Below are positions 12,209 to 24,472 of a stretch of 64,000 nt of DNA, one piece after another. This DNA comes from Sarcocystis neurona (lineage: Eukaryota; Apicomplexa; Conoidasida; Eucoccidiorida; Sarcocystidae). Every line of letters begins with the position of its first letter. Positions within the stretch are counted from its first letter, which is position 1. The notes beneath the pieces were generated by a model. The model ran no database searches, had not been told where the DNA came from, and saw nothing but the letters and a program-made list of their open reading frames with translations. The stretch covers positions 956,786-1,020,785 of the forward strand of contig KL647298.1 in NCBI GenBank assembly GCA_000727475.1, written 5' to 3'. The position numbers and the translations under genes are program-made.

Positions 12209-12505
12209 AACACACTTTTGTATGCAACTATGTAAATTTATGTATATATATAGGAATAAGTGATGTATGAGAGTAATCACAGACAATTTGGACACTCTAG
12301 ACACACTTTCGTACGCAACTATGCAGGTATATGTTTATATGTATATATATGTATATGAGAGTAAGTGATGCATGAACGTAATGATGTACAGACAATCTCG
12401 ACACTCTAAACACACTTTTGTATGCAAAACACGCAGGTATATGTATTTGTGTAAGAGTAAGCGATGTATGAGACTAATTATGTACGGGCAATTCCGACAC
12501 TCGTG
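12209..12505. repeat. Tandem repeat, three copies of about 92-109 bp
   Basis: Three diverged copies start near 12209, 12301 and 12410. Each begins ACACACTTT(T/C)GTA(T/C)GCAA, passes through a TA-rich core and an (A)GTAAGTGATG-like element, and closes with GACAAT..(G/C)GACACTC(T/G). The copies differ by point changes and core length. No coding role is seen. Confidence 0.85.
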
Positions 12506-15500
12506 CGTCACACGCATCGCTTGAGCTAGTAACTTCTCACACATGGAGTTTCCTTGACTCACACGTAGCCGCAGCTGCTGCTCTCCCTGCCGAAATGCCG
12601 GCAATGTCAGGCAAGGGCTGCTCGAGTTCCTGAAGGGGCTGCGTTGTCTTGTGTGTTGCCGCTTATGTGCCTGTACTGGAACACTCAATCATCAAAGAGT
12701 GCGTCCTTGTATATAGATGGTGTATTGCATAGCTATATAGAGAGAAAACGGAAGAGCTGAAACGGGTACACGCACTGGAATATTCGTAGGTTAACGTGTG
12801 TGTATACGTATGTATACATATTCGTGCGAAGCTACAGAGAGAGAGGGATATATATATATATGTATTACTTCGGGGTACAGATAAACGAATGCACATAACA
12901 ATGCACGCGCTATTACGTGTACCTGGAGAGTGGCACGGACTCGAATATCTGCACTGATAGATATAGATACACATGCAAACGCACAGCTGCATATACGTAT
13001 GTATATACACATATATATATATGATATATCTGGGCATACTCCAGTACCCCCTAGGGTGGAACTCCAGTGTGCATCTTGTACATGTAAGTATTCACATACG
13101 TACAGATTTATATTCAGATATATTCCGCGCGTATACTTATATGACCATATACACAAAAATATATATATATGTATACACTCGTTCAAACGTTTGAGTCTTT
13201 GGGCCCGTTTCGTGCTGTTGTTCACCTTGCTGCTTTCGGTAATGCCAGAGAGCCACTTCTACAATATGACTGATTTGCATCATCCTCGGCCAAAGGAAAC
13301 CTAGAGTTTGTGTTTCACTCTTTGAGACTCGACTTTTTTTTGGCTGTTTACGCGGAACAAAATTATGTGAATGTCTCGCGCGTACACTCAGCCGGCCTCC
13401 CTGCACGCCGGGCTGCATACAGAAAGAATTGCTTTTCACGGGTCCCCTCCTCAAAACCTCACACGTATATACACGTGTATGTACACGGACGCACAAATAT
13501 TTGCAAAAAAATCATGAGCCTACATATGAACACAACTGCGTATACTGACGTACCCAAGCGTAGTTACACAATGCAGACAGCTGCTTAATTAAATATATAT
13601 ATATATACATATATATATATGTACATATATATATGTATGTCTTAAGGAAGCCTGCACGCACAAATTCGACTATCTACTTTTCACGCAGATAACTGGATTT
13701 CTACGTCTATCTACAAGAAATCACAGGGGGACAGGAGTGCAGCACTATTGCTTTATGCACGTTGCATAGATATATAATGCCTTATACGTGTAGACATGAT
13801 ACCTGCGGTATTGATCTACTAAGATGTAGAGCGTTGACACTGAGAATACCCGCTCCTGCTCACCTTGTCCCCCTTTGCTTTTACCCGTGCTGTTTCAAAC
13901 ATCGCAGTGTCGAATCGGTAATTTTTCATGAGTAGAATCACCGTAAAGCGGGCTAGAGGAGGATGTGGAAAGATGTCTACGTAACAGGGTGCTGCAGAAT
14001 CAACGAGAAGCCAGACTATACGCTTCGACTGCAGTAATGTATACGCCCCTGCTACTCGAAGGTTAACTCGTTAGACCCCTACAAGAATACGCATATAGAT
14101 ATGTATTCAAATATACACTGATATATACATGTATGAAGACGAGTTTGACTGCGTCAACAATTTAACCTTAGCCTCCTTGTACCTCCTTGTACGACAGGCG
14201 TCCGCAGAAGATAGATGTAAATAATTTACATCTATCATGTGTGTATATCTGAGCAGAAGTATATGTACCTGTTTCATGTATACATGTGTATATGTGTGCG
14301 CGTATGTATGTATGTATATATATGTACATACACATATATTCATCCCCACGCAAAAAAAAATATCTGTTCTTTTCCTAAGAGATACGCATAGACAAGTAGC
14401 TTGCCAGCACTTCTCGACAAAATGTATTTGGGTGTATGAGTGCTGTACGGATGCACGACGGGCGTAGCTACACGTATACGTGTACAGTACTATGGGCGCA
14501 TGTTTCCCGAATGTGTGCAGCTGCAATACACGTGACGCCCCATTTAACTGTCAGAAGTTGATCACAATTGACTACCACGTCGAAGCACTCTGCGATGAAA
14601 AAGAACTCCATGAATGCCCCGAGCGCGTCGCTACTCAGTTTCCCGCTAACATTTTTTTCGATACGCCAGAACGGTGCTCTGTATAAATCGGCACCTAAGA
14701 TTTCTTGGTTTCGAAGAAGAAATGCCGACTGGAGCATAATAGATCGGGGGGCACGGAGAGTGCATTAAGCAGTGGTGCAGTGGTATGGCAGAGAACGAAG
14801 ATGGGGATACGCTTCATCGGCGCACGATGCAAAACTCTATGGGGGATGGACATACTTATACGACATGTCCAACGTATATCTCTCTAGGTGTACATATATG
14901 TCGAGGTCCTCAACAATAGCGGTGTCGCTTCGTGAATTTATATGGAAAGAGAGCCCTGCACGCAGCAGTGTCGACTAGTGTGCGAACTAGCTGTATCCTA
15001 CCACATGCACAAAAACAGCAGTACGTGGACAAACTCGAGACAAGTAGAATTCCTCTATTTGATTACCATGTCGTCCCGTGCGTATTAATGTATTAGAGAC
15101 ATACCACTTGGTCAGGGATGCCGCCGTTTGCGAAGCTTATATACAGATGTATATATATACACATATATATATAATAGATAAATAAGATGCGTGTACCCAC
15201 TTCCAAAAGCATAGGCATGAGCACACGTACGTACACAGATATACGAAAATTTGAGTGGACTTTCCAGTTGAACAGAGGAAGATGCAGCCTGAACCTGAAA
15301 GCAACAAATGTGGCACTACCAGCCACTCTTTACACAGTATCGGCTATAAGTATATACATGTAGATATAGGTAGATAGCTATAGAAATCTGCATATTCTAC
15401 AAAGGTTCGTACACACACAGGCGCGACTGCACATATATATATATATATGTATATAAATCTATATTGCAGTTGTCTATGTCTACGAACGTATGTATACATG

Positions 15501-15728
15501 TGTATATATAGTGAGAGTGAAAAATGTAAACCGTCAAGCTTGCAAATGGCAAGGAAACTTAGAATAAAACGTCAGTTACGCCGCGTCGCAGTTGATGACG
15601 ATGTCTCACTGGAGCGTTTCGAAATCATTATCGTCAAGGTGAGTTTGTCTGTTCGTCTAACAAACAGTCCCAGACGACCCTTCGCAAACTGACAGAAACT
15701 ACTATTTCAATGTCTCTTACGTAGAACA

Positions 15729-15769
<41 letters not shown>

Positions 15770-16876
15770 TATACATGTGCACACATGCATGCATATATAT
15801 GTATACATGTACATATATATATATATAACACGTATACTGGTAATTTCACCGACACATATAACACAAGCATTCTTCTACCTACACAGAGGACACGTGCTCA
15901 CACAGATATGCGTAGCTACACATACACATGCGTGTATATATCCATGTGTGCAGATACATACTTCTATGTGTTCACACGTGTATACACACCTGCTCACGTC
16001 CGCTTGCATCCCCTCACGTTTTGCCTCTGTGCGTGCGCACGATTAGAGCCTCAAGCCTGTACGCAAATACGAGTCTTGTGCCCACGCTCATCTTGGTATA
16101 TACAGGGTTACAGCGATGGCAGCTGTATGTACAGCCGATGGCATACAACTATGCAAATATGCATATATATACATAAATATACATGCACGACGCGCAGTGA
16201 TGCATGTTCACGTACACCAGAATCCCTGTATACTGCTGTGTGTACGTTAAAATACGCCGCATTTTATCGTGCCCTTCCAGACGGCTGCCCGTTACGCATG
16301 CGTCCATGTACGCCGGCTGTAATAATATTGACCAGTGCTAAACTGTACACGTGATACGTATGTTCACACGTGTGTATGTGTATACTTGTGCACTCACATG
16401 TCTACGAGACGTGCGTAGACATATATTAGTACGGCTAAGTTCGACGTTGCAGCGTATGCGTCGTACCCAGCTGTCTTGAATACAGAAGTGTCCACATACG
16501 CGTGGATCCCCCTAGGTCCATCTTACGCTTTTGGCTGCTGCTCATGCACGTGTTTCTGTATTTGGAAATAGGGTGCATATGTACACGTGTATTTTGTAGC
16601 GCCGTCCCCTGTGTGCGGGTGTTTCCACAGACACATACGTGTGCATTTCTTGTATTGAAATGGAGGTTACGCACGTATTTCACACACTTTATATACGGGT
16701 TCACTCACGTTGTATTATTCTTGCACTTCTGCGCAGCGGTAACACGTTCCGCTTCGATCTCGTATCTGCAGGGTGAGCACGGATCCAACTGCATGAGTAC
16801 AGTCGCGTAACGTTGGCATCTTTAGTTGCATGGGCCCTGCGCAAACCTGTGTAAGTACAGAATAGTGCAGTGATGT
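12506..16876. other. Intergenic DNA with TA microsatellites, no gene seen
   Basis: Long (TA)n and (TG)n runs (for example 13590-13640, 15728-15770) alternate with unstructured sequence of medium GC. Frames are short (60-140 codons), occur on both strands at random-looking density and lack splice or family support. Confidence 0.5.
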
Positions 16877-17031
16877 GAACACATGCGAGGCAGTCTCTTT
16901 TCATTTCTCTATGGCTGTGTGTCAAGCACAAAGACACGCGGGGCAGCGTCTTTTATCTTTCTACGCTTGTGCGTCAGGTAGAAATACATGCATGGCAGTG
17001 TCCTTTCACCACTGGATGCCTGTGTCAGCTA
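16877..17031. repeat. Degenerate tandem repeat, three copies of about 52 bp
   Basis: Three consecutive units share the pattern ACA(C/T)GC..GGCAG(T/C)(C/G)T, a T-rich stretch, then TG(T/C)G(T/C)GTCA(A/G)(G/C). Boundaries fall near 16877, 16928 and 16980. Identity is moderate, so this is an old duplication. Confidence 0.6.
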
Positions 17032-17468
17032 CTCGTTATCACAAACATATATGTCATAGCTCATCTAGTTATTAGCGGATGGACCGCATATGCCTGTATG
17101 TATTGGCCGCGGGGGAGATGTATATACGCGTACGCTACATATCCAGAGTGTGCATCTACCCGTGTACGTACAGGGCGCGAGTATATACAGTAACACATGT
17201 AAGCCGTCTTTAACAGCAGACGAACCGCTGTACACACAAGTGTGTGTACGGCTTAATTTTCGCGACGCAGAAGGGGCAAAGCCAGGCCCAGCAGCATCCA
17301 CAGCAGAATCTGCAATGGAGAGTTCCACAAGTTTGCTGTGCTTCTGCGCTGCTGGCGGCATATATATATGTACATATCCGTAAATATATATGTGTGTGTC
17401 TGTGTCCGTCTACATCTAACTTCGTACGCCATAATATGTGTGAACTCCTTTGACTGAAGACGCTGCAC

Positions 17469-19313
17469 TCATGTGGATTCACGGAGGCGCGTCGCTCGGT
17501 ATCTTCGACAGTGAGGTAAGAGACAGCAGTGAGGACCAGCGGCGACGACTAGAGAGGTGAGCACCACAGTAATACCAGCGGCAGCCAGAGATCCAGCTGT
17601 GCGACAGAGCAGCACCCCGACTAGTGAGTGCACAGCTGTAGAGCACCTGCAGCAGAGGCGTGGACCGCTGCAGAGAACAGCACCTGAAGTCAAGCCGCCC
17701 CACCACGAGAACCGGGACACGAACAGCCTCGGCAGCAACCGCAGAGCCGGCCAGGTCAAGGCAGCGGGAACTGTGAAACGCAGGAGGTGCAGCGAAAACA
17801 AGTACGAGAGAGTTACTAATGCGGGAGCATTAGCGGCGCCAGCCCCAGTGCACAACAGCATCCGAAGAAAGGCAGGCAGCAGCAGCGACTCCGGGGTGCC
17901 AGCACCGAGTAAAAGAGCAGCTGAAGCAGTAGCTCTTCCCTCTGGGAGCAACAGCGACAACCCCAGAACAGGAACAGTAGCAGTCACTGCTTCACTGAGC
18001 AGCAGGGCGACAGCAGCAGCAGCCGGTGTTCACTGACGCAGCCACGCCCGAGCAGCACTCGCAGCTGGAGAGGGGATCGGGACGGAGGCGGACAAAAAAG
18101 GCAATTATGCGTAGAAAAACGAGGCGAAAAGTAGCCGTGCGACGGGTGTGCAGCAGCCCCAGCAGTAGCGGACGAGGAGAGGCAGATGGTGAGTCACAGT
18201 GCTTCTATAGCGGATGACGGCGGCAGTAGTGGCAGCAACGGCTCACACGCTCCCGAGCAGCGGAGTCTCACCAGCATCACAACAGGGAACAGTAGAGCAG
18301 CACGGAAGCCTAAACGTCTCAGAGCAAATACGATCCCATCGGGGACTGTCCGTCTGGCATTCTTTATATTCTGATGTAATTCCAAATATACGCGGGGAAT
18401 AGACCTGTCATGTAGCAGCAGAGAAACACGGCCGTAGGAACACCGTGCAGAGAAGTCACTGCTGCACCACCGCAGCACATCTGGACAACACCAGCAGGCG
18501 TTCAGCAGCTGAGTGGAAAGTGGGACAGCAGTAGTGTGGTCTCAGTCGAGCAGCAAGGACTGCAAGAGTACAGTAGTCCATCTGCCAACAGGCATATGGG
18601 AAGCAGCAGCAGCGATGGAAGAGTGAAGCAGAGTCAAGCGCCTGCAGATAGTAAGTAATGTTGGGGCAGCATCCGTGGCCTCCCACTGTTGCAACGGACG
18701 CAGCAGTGTCAGAGTGTGTGCGGGGATCCGGGTCCCCAGGAGGAGAGCCGCAGCAGCCACGGAGCCGCAGCAAAACTAACCCAGTAGTACTGAGACGCGC
18801 ATGACAAGGGTTCCACCGCCGCAGGATCTGACTGAACAGGAGCTGAGTCTGTGACATCGAGGGACTGTAGCGGGAGAGGAGAGCAGATGACGCGGTGGTG
18901 GCATCCGCAGGAACACATCAAGGACAAAAAGCAGTTCCTTCCATAAGATCCCTTGTGTGGGCACATGGGTCTTTCTGGAGAGATGCAGAGGGACGCAACA
19001 GCGAAAGAAGCGGATCTAGCAGAGAAGAGGACGGCGTGTGCCATTTCTCGAGGACGATGTGTGCGGCGGCCGCCGAGTACGATCCCACTCGAGCAGAAGA
19101 CGACGATCTGCGCGGCGGCGCGCGACGTGCTGCACCGTCGTTAGGCAGCAACAATCTCTCACACGCCAGCATCAGCAGCGATGCGCGGGGGAGGCCGTGT
19201 CGCAGCTTACAGCAGCTGCAGCGGCATGTCTAGGGGTAGGGGACAGCGCAACTGTATAGTCGGGCGGGCAGCGGCGGTACACAACCAGAGGGGAGAAGGA
19301 GGAGGAAGGGGAC
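17469..19313 (+). other. CAG-rich DNA with coding-like frames, no firm exon
   Basis: From 17470 the + strand becomes rich in CAG/AGC and GAG triplets. A frame at 17557-18036 (Ser/Ala/Arg-rich) and an ATG at 17472 followed by a GTAAGA donor at 17516 look exon-like. Stops interrupt each frame and no join could be confirmed. It may be the 5' part of the gene candidate to the right. Confidence 0.3.
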
Positions 19314-20050
19314 ATGGACCAAGAAGACGCTGTGCCGTTGCAGACCAGGATACGCCCACTGGCAGGGTCTGAAGAGGGACCAGCAGCGGCAGCCGCTCGG
19401 GGAAAAGATTCACCTGCATCTCCGTGTCCGCCTCGTCACATCATCGTTGCTCGCCCTCGGCTTTGCAACAGGAGCACCCCTCCGCTAGGGATCGGGTGGT
19501 GGAAGCGGGGGAACAGAGAAACAGGAGTGTTAGCGGCGCGTCCCGAAGCTCCGGAGGCGGCACACTGTCCTGCGCCGCAGCGCAGCAGCAGCGAGGCAGC
19601 GGGAGTCGCTGAACGGCGGCAGCAGGTCAGCAGAAGCAGGTCAGCGGCAGCAGCCGCAGGACAGCAACAGCAGCAACAGCAGTCACAGCTGTACACGTCA
19701 CAGCCAGTGCCTCTACGAAGCCGCTGCATTCAAGAAGGACGGAACGCCGCAGCAGCAGGCCGAGGGAGCGCGCTTTACTGATGGATGCTGCGCGCTGCTG
19801 CTCCTGCGAAATTCTTCCTCGTGGTAGTCCGCCTCGTCCTGCTCCTCCTCCCAACGCAACAGCCTGCTGCGACTCTTCTCACCCTTCCCGTCCTCCTCCT
19901 CCTGCTCCACCTCCTCCTCTGCACTGCTTCCTCCTCCTCCTCCTCCCCTTCCTGCATCTTCTTGTCGCAGACTACTATTTTTCTGCGGAAGGCAGCAGCT
20001 TCGAGAGAAGCTTTTTATATTCTTTTGGAAATTTCTGCCGCACTTTTGAG
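19314..20050 (+). CDS. Putative two-exon fragment, Ser/Ala/Gln-rich protein
   Basis: An ATG at 19314 opens a plausible N terminus (MDQEDAVPLQTRIRPLAG). The frame stays open to 19781 with Ala and Gln runs; an internal GTCAGC donor at 19627 is possible. A strong splice context follows: about 170 bases of C/T-rich sequence, acceptor GTCGCAG at 19970, an 80-nt exon 19971-20050, and donor GTAAGC at 20051. That exon is open in two frames; the one reading YYFSAEGSSFERSF looks more protein-like. A further acceptor after TTTTTTTCTGCTG near 20440 would add a short hydrophobic C terminus. No family is recognised and the joins are unproven. Confidence 0.33.
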
Positions 20051-23000
20051 GTAAGCGCTTGTTTTCCACCCCTCTGTCGTCTCGTGATACTGCTGGTGAT
20101 TGTCGCCGCCGCACCGTGTTGCTGCCGTTATCCGTACCTCTGCCGCTGTGTATCCGGGCATAAATGTTCCGTTGTCGCCTTGGCAAGAAGGGAGCTTTTG
20201 TCGCTGAAGGTGATTTTCCGCGTTTTTTGGTGCTCCCTTGTCCCGATGCGGTCCCCGGTTGCGCACGCATACCTCAAGTAAAACCGCGACAAAAAGGAAG
20301 CGGCGTTCCGGTTCACCGGCCCCCCCGTGCAGCCTTCAGTCTTCCGTTTTCCACTTTCCCCTGCTTTTGGTGCTAAAGAAGCTGTTCCGTTGTAGGTCGG
20401 GGGTATGTCTTCGTTGCATCCGGTGATTTTTTTCTGCTGCAGCTGCTTGTGCGTGTGGTCCGCCTCTCTGCCGTGTTCGTGCTGACGGGGTGCGCACCGA
20501 GTTGATGCAGCCGCAGGAGCAGTTTCCGCAGCAAAGACACGAGAACCCGCAAGAGCAACTGCAAAAGCCTCTTCTAGGGGTTCCAACTCATTTTTATAAA
20601 GCAAAATCTGTCCTCCTGTGCGCGGAATTGTCACGTCTGTTGTGTCTCTTTCTGCGTGTGGGGTCGCTGCGGCTGCCACACCTCTGCGCCCGCAGTGCGT
20701 CCAGTAGTGTACCACCGGCCCGTCACACAGAGGGTGTGTCTCCGCCTGCCTCTTCTGTCGAATTCTCTTCCACTTTCCCCCGTTATTATTTATTATTTTA
20801 CCGTTTCTACTCTGCTTGTGGTGTCTCCTCGCTTCTGCGCCACCATGCTACGCGTGAGACCGCTGCTTCCGCTTGTGGGGAGGGGAGCACGCCTGTAGTG
20901 CGGCTGCCGCTTCCGCTGCTGCTGCCCTCTGAGAAATGTAACACTCAACAAGCGGTGGCGCGCCGTTTTTCATCAACAACTGTAGATGCAAGTTTTTAAA
21001 AATGGCTGCCGCCTGACGCGGAGAGGGGAACAGCCAGTAAAAAGGCTATCTAGGACTGTGTGTATCCCCTGGCTACGAATTCCAGCACTTTCTTGTCAAG
21101 CTGTAAAGATGTGTGTGACCGTATGCGTAACTCCACACAAGCACACCCCATAAGTTTCGACCTTTTTTTGTGCAGGCGTAGTCTTGTCACCGTGGCGTTT
21201 CAGGAGGAAGCATGCGGTGTCGCTCACTCGTGTTTCGGTTTACCGCTCTGAACAACACGTATGTGCGTAGTGTCTCGCTTGAGCTCACCCCTGTTTACGT
21301 TTACCAGTCTGCGCGATAGTTGTAGTACCTCACCGCGTAGAAATTACCAGGCGCATGCCCTTTATCCGTTTACTTAGAATCTACGGAAAGTCTGTCCACA
21401 CGCAAAGCTCCCCTTGTGCAAACGTCATCACACCGTGCTTTCCACAAACGCTGGACAAATGACCCTCATTTCTGCTGATACCTTCAGTCTGTTTCTAGCC
21501 AGCCGTGCGTATGGCGCGGCTATCTGCACGTTTGCAGCGTCACGCTTCTAGTGTAGACGCGCGCGCCTGTGTTAGCAGCAGAAGTGGCACCTCCGTGGAC
21601 ATCTTTCTTCCTATGCTTCTCTCAGTCTGTGCAGACATTTTAAACACCTGTGCTTCTCTGCAAGAGCTAGGTATTTGAGAGAAAAAAAAGCGACAGGAGG
21701 TGGGGAGGGGGTGGGGGTGAACGAAACCCGCAGTGCACGTAGAAGAGCAACCCTCGAGACACACACCGGCAGGGTGGCGGCAGGCGGTCGGCTTCCGTCC
21801 CCATAGCTGTACGTGGAAGTAGCCGAATGTGGCCATTATAGGGAACTCGATGTTGTCATTCTGTGCATGCCAGGGATTTATTTTTGCGTTTCTGTTGGTG
21901 TATAACAAAGCGTGTCAAGGTCGGCTGTGTATGCATGCGTATGTCGGTTGGAGGCTGCCGTGCGAGGAGCAGGTGTCCCTGGTGCATGCAGCGTTGTAGG
22001 AGGTCGCAGCTCGGGGATTTGTTTGCTATCTCGTGGGAAAAGCGGTTTTGCAACGGTTTGAAAGACGGTTATATGTGCGTGTGTGGACACCGGGCTGCGG
22101 TGCGTGGGGACGACATGGTCGGCCTGCGCGTCGAGAAATGGCAGACCCTGCATGAATGCGCAATAGTCCATGTCAGTGGGGGAATATCTGGTATTTTTTG
22201 GTGGGGCGACGCAGAGACAGGACCGGTGTGCATTGACAAACAGGAGTAGATATTACGTGCGCCTTTTTCTGTCGGTGCTCTGGGCAGGGGTCAGTGCGGG
22301 ACACCGAGACGTGGAGGAGGAGCGAGCGTCTGCACACCACATAGATAGATGATCTCCCGCGTGTGGCTGGGTTACATATTTCCTCGCAGACATTCTTGTA
22401 CTTACGAATGCGCGTACATGTACAAATAGTATGTATGTATCTATATGTGTGTACACACATCCACGGTTCTCTGTCTCTCCAGCGGACATTTTCAAAGGGC
22501 ACCGAATGTGTACGTTCCTGTCTTCGGGATCGCGGCTGTTTGTATTTATGTTTGCTGAGCGGAAGGCACAGACAAAGGGGTTGTATAAGACGTGAAGGGA
22601 GGCAGGTCTGCCAGCTGTGAAGTGGCCCGCACGTATACGGGTGCCGCTGCCTACTGACGCGCCCTGGGGTGTTGTTGCGGCTCTAGAGGATATCCGTCTG
22701 TAGTGGTTGTGGTATTTTCCGGCTTTCTGCAGTAGTGTGTTGGCAGTGTGCAACTCTCTTTATTGCGCGCGGCTGGTGCGTTCCTTATTCGTCTCTCCTG
22801 CTGCTGCAGCACGTGGTCTCTCACGGCTGCTGCTGTTTGGCCATGTAGAAGATGCTCTCACTGCACAGGAGCTTCTGTCTGATTGCTGCTGCGGCAGATC
22901 ATCTGCGTCTCGCGTGCGACAGGCACCGCTTTGCTCGATGCTTCTGTTTTTGTCGTCGGTGCGTGCGTGTAGCTGCAGCCCTGCGGCCACTCTGCTACGT

Positions 23001-24030
23001 GTAGATGCGCTGCTGCTGTTGGTTGCGTGTCGCTGCTGCTGCTGCTACGTACACTTCACTCCCGGGGCTGCAGCGGTGTGGTGCTGTCCTGGAGGCACCT
23101 AAGTGAACATGTTGTTGTGTGTTTGCTGCGTGTGCTGTGCCGCTGCTGCTGCAGATTTGCCGGGTCGTAGAGGTGGTGCATGCCTTTTTTTTCGAGATTT
23201 TGGGGCACCGCCTTTCGAGGATTTTGCCGAAGGCTTCTTGAGTAGTTCGCTTCTCCAGCGCCGCGCATTTCGTGGTGGTCACGCTGTGGTAGAATTGCGT
23301 CGTTGGCGTGGCTCCTTCCTGTGCTGCAGCGGAAGAGAAGAGAGGGTTGGTGTGCCGTGCATGCGTGTTTCTTTTTGGGCTCGCAGCTGCTTTTCTCTGT
23401 CTTGAGTCGTCCTGCGCGCAGCGGAAACCCGCAGAGAAAAGGGAAGGCGAGACGCGCCGTGGGCTCGTAGGAGAGGGAGGACGTCTCCACAAAGAAACGT
23501 GTTTCTCGCGTTTCATTTGTTGCGGTGATTGCTCGTGGAGCAGTCGTTTGTTTTGTTTCTCAGATAGCGTGTGTGTTTGCGTGAGTTGTTCTCTTCTGCT
23601 TTGTCTGTCTGTGTGTCCTCGTCGGTGTGTGCGTGCGCTACCGGTGTATTGGCACTTCCCTTTTTTCCCTGACTCTTCTTGATTACGCGCAAATTCCAGC
23701 TTCTTTTTGTTCACGTGTCCTCTTCTCGGCCTTTATTTGGGCGACTTAAAAACAACACCGTGCCGTTTGCTGGTGCCTTTGCTCCTCGAATCGCAGTTTT
23801 GCTGCTGCTGCTATTGCTGCTGTGGCTTTTTTGTCTGGCGTTTTTGTCATAGATTTTTCTTGTCGGTGGGGCGTTTCGTGTGTTGTGCGCCTGCTAATAT
23901 CCGGGAGGGGCTTTTTTGTTTCTGTGTATGTGTGTTAGTGCTCGTGTGCCCGCCTGTTCGGGAGGTTCACTGCGGGTTTTTTCCTTTGGGAGTTGTTCTT
24001 CTTCACACGCATCATCTCGCCTTGATCAAA
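20051..24030. other. Intergenic and 5' leader DNA
   Basis: No family-supported exon. A frame at 20490-20999 (+) begins with a Gln-rich stretch. 21000-22700 is repeat-poor and unremarkable, apart from the small frame listed separately at 21863-22249. From about 22790 to 24030 the + strand is pyrimidine- and CTG-rich, leading up to the Alba start codon. It probably holds the Alba promoter and 5' UTR, possibly with a leader intron, but no specific element can be named. Confidence 0.4.
21863..22249 (+). CDS. Hypothetical Cys-rich ORF, 128 aa
   Basis: An open frame lies in a repeat-poor area, with seven Cys clustered in its first half and a Trp-containing segment near its end (GGISGIFWWGDAETG). 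There is no motif I can name and no splice or neighbour support. Chance open frames of this size are expected occasionally here. Confidence 0.15.
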   Translation: MHARDLFLRFCWCITKRVKVGCVCMRMSVGGCRARSRCPWCMQRCRRSQLGDLFAISWEKRFCNGLKDGYMCVCGHRAAVRGDDMVGLRVEKWQTLHECAIVHVSGGISGIFWWGDAETGPVCIDKQE

Positions 24031-24472
24031 ATGGAAAAGTACAGGAAGGTGCCGAAGGAGCGGGAGCCGATCAACTCGGACGAGATCCGCGTGACGTCGA
24101 TGGGGAGGGTGATGAATTACGTGGGGTACGCGACACGACTGTTGAACGGAGATGACAGGGAAATGCCTCTGCGCTGCATTACTATCAAGGCGACCGGCAA
24201 TGCCATCGCCCGTGCAGTGACTATGACAGAAGTGCTGAAGAGGCGCTTCAAGGGCCTGCATCAAATTACCAAGTGCGGCAGCACCACCATCACTGACGTC
24301 TACGAGCCCACGGAGGAGGGTCTTGACAAAGTTACCGAAGACCGCGTTGTCTCCTTTCTCGAAATCACGCTCTCGAGAGATCCCCTTGATGAGAAGGATC
24401 CAGGATATCAGCCCCCTCTGGATGAAAGCCTCGTGAAAGAGAAGCGCTCCGATGAGTTCGTCCGTCCTGGAG
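24031..24472 (+). CDS. ALBA: Alba gene exon 1 (Alba domain)
   Basis: Encodes residues 1-147 plus one base. It holds the whole Alba domain and an acidic segment after it (LSRDPLDEKDPGYQPPL). The donor GTGAGA begins at 24473. Confidence 0.93.

Noticed and set aside
19713..20270. Acidic 185-codon - strand frame
   Set aside because: The acidic part is the complement of the pyrimidine tract that precedes a good + strand acceptor at 19970, so strand and composition argue against it.
22995..23714. 239-codon - strand frame upstream of Alba
   Set aside because: Low-complexity Gln/Thr/Arg reading of the pyrimidine- and CTG-rich leader of the + strand Alba gene; no motif or splice support.
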